DNA of 56,754 bases, from NCBI RefSeq assembly GCF_001864835.1, contig NZ_MJGI01000008.1, positions 1 through 56,754 on the forward strand, in the 5' to 3' direction. The translations under genes were made by a program, and so were the position numbers. This stretch comes from Curtobacterium sp. MCBA15_001. GTDB taxonomy: Bacteria > Actinomycetota > Actinomycetes > Actinomycetales > Microbacteriaceae. A model generated the notes under the pieces. It was not told the DNA's origin, searched no databases, and saw nothing but the letters and a program-made list of their open reading frames with translations. This document shows, piece after piece, positions 53,855 to 56,754 of the stretch (position 1 is the stretch's first letter; each line of letters begins with the position of its first letter).

Positions 53855-54763
53855 TCAGACCACGGGCGGACGTCCGGCCAGGGTCATCCGACCGATCGTC
53901 AGCCACCCCATCGTGCGGGACGGACCGCAGTCGGACGCCCAGCCTTCGCGGACCCCGGCGAACCAGACGCGCAGCTGCCGTGGGCGCCGCCACCACCGAG
54001 CGGTCTGGATCGCCGCCCACGACCCGACGTACAGCGGACGGAGCACGGCCGGCAGGTTGCGGCGCGCCAGCCAGACGCGGTTCCGGGCGTTGAGCCGGAC
54101 GTACTCGGCGTGCCGGGCGGGGTCGATCGCGGGGTGGTGCGCGACCAGGTCCCCCGCGTACCAGGCCCGGCGTCCGGCGTCCCACACGCGCCAGGCCAGC
54201 TCGATGCCCTCGTGCGCGTAGAAGTAGGGCCCGCCCCAGCCGCCCACGGCACGCCAGACGTCCGTCGGCAGCAGCACCGCGCCCTCCCACACCGAGAACA
54301 CCGGCGACGACTCGGTCGGGTCCCCCTTGCGGATCCGCGGGACCCACCGCAGCGGGTTCGCCGCACCAGACGGGTCGACCACGCGCGGCTGCAGCAGTCC
54401 GAGCGACGGGTCCGCCCGGAACAGCGCGATCGCGTCGCGCAGGAAGGTGTCCGAGGGGATCGAGGCGTCGTCGTCCAGGAAGAACACGTAGTCGCCGGTG
54501 ACGACCTCAGCGCCCGCGTTCCGTCCAGCGGGGATCCCGACGTTCTCGGGCAGCGCCAGCGCCCGGACGCCCTCGGGCAGCCCCGACGGTTCCCAGCCGT
54601 TGCCGACGCAGACGACGTCGAGCTCGACGCCCTGCTGCGCGAGCACACTCTGCAGTCCACGGCGCAGGTCGTCCGGACGGGTGCCCTGGGACAGGCTCAC
54701 CACGGCGACACGGGGTCGGTCATGCGGGGCCACGGCGTGTCGACGGACCGTGCCGGGGGTCAC
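53855..54763 (-). CDS. Family 2 glycosyltransferase
   Basis: A 302-aa GT-A fold enzyme. The N-terminal VAVVSLSQGTRPDDLRRGL, the nucleotide-sugar DxD motif in FFLDDDASIPSD and GGWGGPYFYAHEGIELAWRV are typical of cell-wall rhamnosyl- or galactofuranosyltransferase-type GT2 enzymes. The GTG at 54763 overlaps the preceding stop (GTGA). The C-terminus has no clear membrane helices, so it is probably membrane-associated through its partners. Confidence 0.88.
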   Translation of the reverse strand: MTPGTVRRHAVAPHDRPRVAVVSLSQGTRPDDLRRGLQSVLAQQGVELDVVCVGNGWEPSGLPEGVRALALPENVGIPAGRNAGAEVVTGDYVFFLDDDASIPSDTFLRDAIALFRADPSLGLLQPRVVDPSGAANPLRWVPRIRKGDPTESSPVFSVWEGAVLLPTDVWRAVGGWGGPYFYAHEGIELAWRVWDAGRRAWYAGDLVAHHPAIDPARHAEYVRLNARNRVWLARRNLPAVLRPLYVGSWAAIQTARWWRRPRQLRVWFAGVREGWASDCGPSRTMGWLTIGRMTLAGRPPVV

Positions 54764-55602
54764 GCCCGGACCCGCTTCGAGGACATGATCGCCAGGAAGT
54801 GGCCGGCGGTCGCGATGACGGCGAGCGGCAGCAGCGCGCCGACCAGGATCCGGTCGATCAGCGGATGACCGACCACCAGCCCGATCACCGCGAAGACGAA
54901 CGCCAGGATCGACAGCTCGACCGAGTGGTACAGCCGGTGGAACGGCAGGAAGCGTGCGACCCGGCGCAGCGATGCCAGACGACGCCCGGACGGTGCGGTC
55001 GAGGCATCGCGGCGGTCGACCAGCTTCTCGAGCCCGGCGTTCGCACGCGCCACGTGCACCATGTCGTTGAGCGCCTTGTTGAGCACGATCACCAGACCGA
55101 GCGCGCAGCCGATCGTGGTCCACATCCAGTCCGCGCCGTGGATCGGCCAGGTCGCTGCCCGCACGCCGAGCGCGATCGGGATCAGGCCCTCGGTCGTGTA
55201 GTGCCCGACCTTGTCCAGGAACACCCCGGCCGGGGACCGCGTCCCACGCCAGCGAGCGACCTCGCCGTCGGAGCAGTCGACCAGCATCTGCAGCTGTCCG
55301 AGCACGAGCGCCAGGGCCGCGCCCCAGATGCCGGGGATGAGCAGCGCGGCGGCGACCGACCACCCGACCAGGATCATCAGCCCCGTGACCTGGTTCGCAC
55401 TGACACGGGTCTTCAGCAGCACCCACGTCAGGTACGGCGAGACGTCGCGCAGGTACAGCGACGCCGTCCAGTGCTCGGCGTTCGCGCGGGAGCGGACCTC
55501 GTCCGGCTGGGCAACCGCGCGCAGCTCGGCGATCGAGGCCGGGTGGGCGAGACCACCGGGACGTGGGGTCGGCTCGTGCTGGGGCTCGGTCAAGGGCGTC
55601 AC
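54760..55602 (-). CDS. CDP-alcohol phosphatidyltransferase family protein, fourth Asp replaced by His
   Basis: A 280-aa membrane enzyme with about six helices. The family motif D(x)2DG(x)2AR(x)8G(x)3D(x)3D is present as D109, D112-G113, A116-R117, G126 and D130, but the final position is His134 (DKVGH). The fourth Asp is regarded as the catalytic base in characterised members, so this is either a variant subfamily or altered chemistry. It is flanked by two glycosyltransferases with stop/start overlaps on both sides (GTGA). It probably transfers a phospho-alcohol from the CDP form made by the NTP-transferase at 49741; acceptor unknown. Confidence 0.87.
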   Translation of the reverse strand: MTPLTEPQHEPTPRPGGLAHPASIAELRAVAQPDEVRSRANAEHWTASLYLRDVSPYLTWVLLKTRVSANQVTGLMILVGWSVAAALLIPGIWGAALALVLGQLQMLVDCSDGEVARWRGTRSPAGVFLDKVGHYTTEGLIPIALGVRAATWPIHGADWMWTTIGCALGLVIVLNKALNDMVHVARANAGLEKLVDRRDASTAPSGRRLASLRRVARFLPFHRLYHSVELSILAFVFAVIGLVVGHPLIDRILVGALLPLAVIATAGHFLAIMSSKRVRA

Positions 55603-56642
55603 CGTCCGGTGTGGGTCGTCAGCTCGGAGGTCCGCGTCAGGAACCCGACGATGAACCCGACCCCCCAGCCGATGTGGATGCAGGGCAGCACGACGAGCAG
55701 CCAGGCGCGGGTGGCGTTGTCCGACCGCCGTGCGGCCGCGAGCCCGCCGACGACCACGAAGAGCACGTACACCGCGGGCACGACGAACCCGGTCATGGCC
55801 CAGGCGACGCCGCTGCCGAGCAGCGCGCCGACCACGCCGACGATCCCGGCCAGCAGCCCCAGACCGAGTCCGACCACCATCGCCGGCGGCACGAAGTACC
55901 GCAGGCCGTTGTTGGCAGGGAAGCGGCGGGCGAGTTCGCCGCGCCACAGCCCCGTGGCGACGAACTGGCGGATCAGCCGCTTGAGACTCGGACGCGGTCG
56001 GTACGTCACGACCAGCTCGGGGGTGAACCAGACCGTGCCACCCGTGCTGCGTAGCCGGCGGTTGAGCTCCCAGTCCTGGCCGCGCTTGATGCCCTCGTCG
56101 AACAGCCCCACCGCGAACAGGCGGTCGCGGCGGAACACCCCGAGGTACGCGGTCTCGGCGGGCCCGGCCTGGCCGCCGACGTGGTGCGGCGTGCCGCCGA
56201 GTCCGACCCGGCTGCCGTACGCCAGCGCGACGGCCTTCTCGAACGGAGTCCGCCCCTCGGCCCGCATGATGCCGCCGACGTTGTCCGCGCCGGACTCCTG
56301 CAGGACCCGGACGGCGATCCGTGTGTAGTCCGGCGGCAGCACCGAGTGGGCGTCCACCCGCACGACGACGGGGTGCGTCGAGGCACGGATCGCGACGTTG
56401 AGGCCGGCGGGCGTCGAGCCGACGACGTTCTCGACCGCGCGGATCCGCGGGTCGGCGGCGCTCATCTCGGCGACGAGTTCGTTCGTGCCGTCGATCGAGG
56501 GCCCGAGTGCGAGCACCACCTCGAACGCGCCGGCGTAGTCCTGCTCCAGCAGACTCGCGACGGCGGCTCGGACCTCGGTGACCTCGTTGAGGACGGGCAT
56601 CACGTACGAGACGCCCGGCAGGGGCTGTCCGTCTGTCTGCAT
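55599..56642 (-). CDS. Family 2 glycosyltransferase with C-terminal membrane helices
   Basis: A 347-aa processive-type GT2. The N-terminus GVSYVMPVLNEVTEVRAAV, the metal-binding DAH (RVDAHSVLPPDY) in place of DxD, GQDWELNRRLR and about three C-terminal helices are visible. It resembles succinoglycan/exopolysaccharide GT2 enzymes. The ATG at 56642 follows GAGGA at good spacing and starts the minus-strand operon of four wall-polymer genes. Confidence 0.9.
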   Translation of the reverse strand: MQTDGQPLPGVSYVMPVLNEVTEVRAAVASLLEQDYAGAFEVVLALGPSIDGTNELVAEMSAADPRIRAVENVVGSTPAGLNVAIRASTHPVVVRVDAHSVLPPDYTRIAVRVLQESGADNVGGIMRAEGRTPFEKAVALAYGSRVGLGGTPHHVGGQAGPAETAYLGVFRRDRLFAVGLFDEGIKRGQDWELNRRLRSTGGTVWFTPELVVTYRPRPSLKRLIRQFVATGLWRGELARRFPANNGLRYFVPPAMVVGLGLGLLAGIVGVVGALLGSGVAWAMTGFVVPAVYVLFVVVGGLAAARRSDNATRAWLLVVLPCIHIGWGVGFIVGFLTRTSELTTHTGR

Positions 56643-56738
56643 GCGTTCCTCGGGGTCCTGGCGGTGAGCGACTCGCAGCCTATCAAGCGGCCGGGACCCG
56701 GACCTGCTGCCGCACTGGGTGCGGTCGACGCACCCCAC

Positions 56739-56754
56739 GACGGACGGGAGGCCC
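56739..56754. repeat. Left arm of another GACGGACGGGAGGC palindrome, cut by the window end
   Basis: GACGGACGGGAGGCCC is the exact beginning of the element completed at 19551 and ended at 1-38. The rest lies beyond the window. Confidence 0.75.

Overview
The window is about 72% GC chromosomal DNA from an actinobacterium, most probably Microbacteriaceae and possibly a plant-associated Curtobacterium. That assignment is an inference from codon bias, gene families (DUF3097, DUF3039, DUF3054, actinobacterial-type LigA, MpaB/DUF2236) and the many leaderless promoters (TANNNT 6-7 nt before the start codon). There are no phage genes, transposases, rRNA genes or CRISPR arrays. One tRNA (Leu-UAG) is present.

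Layout. 52-8504: MpaB-type oxygenase, acyl-CoA ligase, an EamA transporter broken by a 20-bp tandem duplication, an APC permease, a DrrAB-like ABC pair and a Gly-rich protein. 8665-16075: a five-gene operon for an importer (lipoprotein, two permeases, ATPase) ending in a glycerophosphodiesterase-inositol monophosphatase fusion. Facing it are a DUF3054 protein and a LacI regulator, with an 18-bp LacI-type palindrome between the two groups. 16110-19538: a CxxC protein, DUF3097, a zinc alcohol dehydrogenase and a GNAT acetyltransferase. The GNAT gene lies between exact 25-bp direct repeats. 19825-26967: a ROK regulator, sugar ABC importer, GH4 glycosidase and BadF-type kinase, a complete import-phosphorylate-hydrolyse pathway. 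27097-28946: type III polyketide synthase and methyltransferase. 29035-46436: mainly housekeeping genes: gatCAB, a bifunctional penicillin-binding protein, a secreted hydrolase, ligA, mnmA, an MFS carrier, tRNA-Leu, DedA, rdgB/rph/murI, pncB and DUF3039. 46582-49445: an ABC pair whose ATPase has a long charged extension. 49741-56642: a wall-glycopolymer locus with a nucleotidyltransferase, a TagGH-like exporter, a CDP-glycerol glycerophosphotransferase-like enzyme, a CDP-alcohol phosphatidyltransferase and two family-2 glycosyltransferases.

Two sequence themes run through the window. First, a family of GGAGGC...GCCTCC palindromes forms hairpins within about 15 nt of several stop codons. Related half-palindromes and short inverted repeats are also translated, always in protein termini, linkers or loops. 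Second, short tandem duplications (13, 20, 27 and 35 bp periods) recur at gene ends and in promoters, and one of them disables a gene.

All coordinates and motifs were read by eye. Functions are family-level inferences unless stated otherwise.
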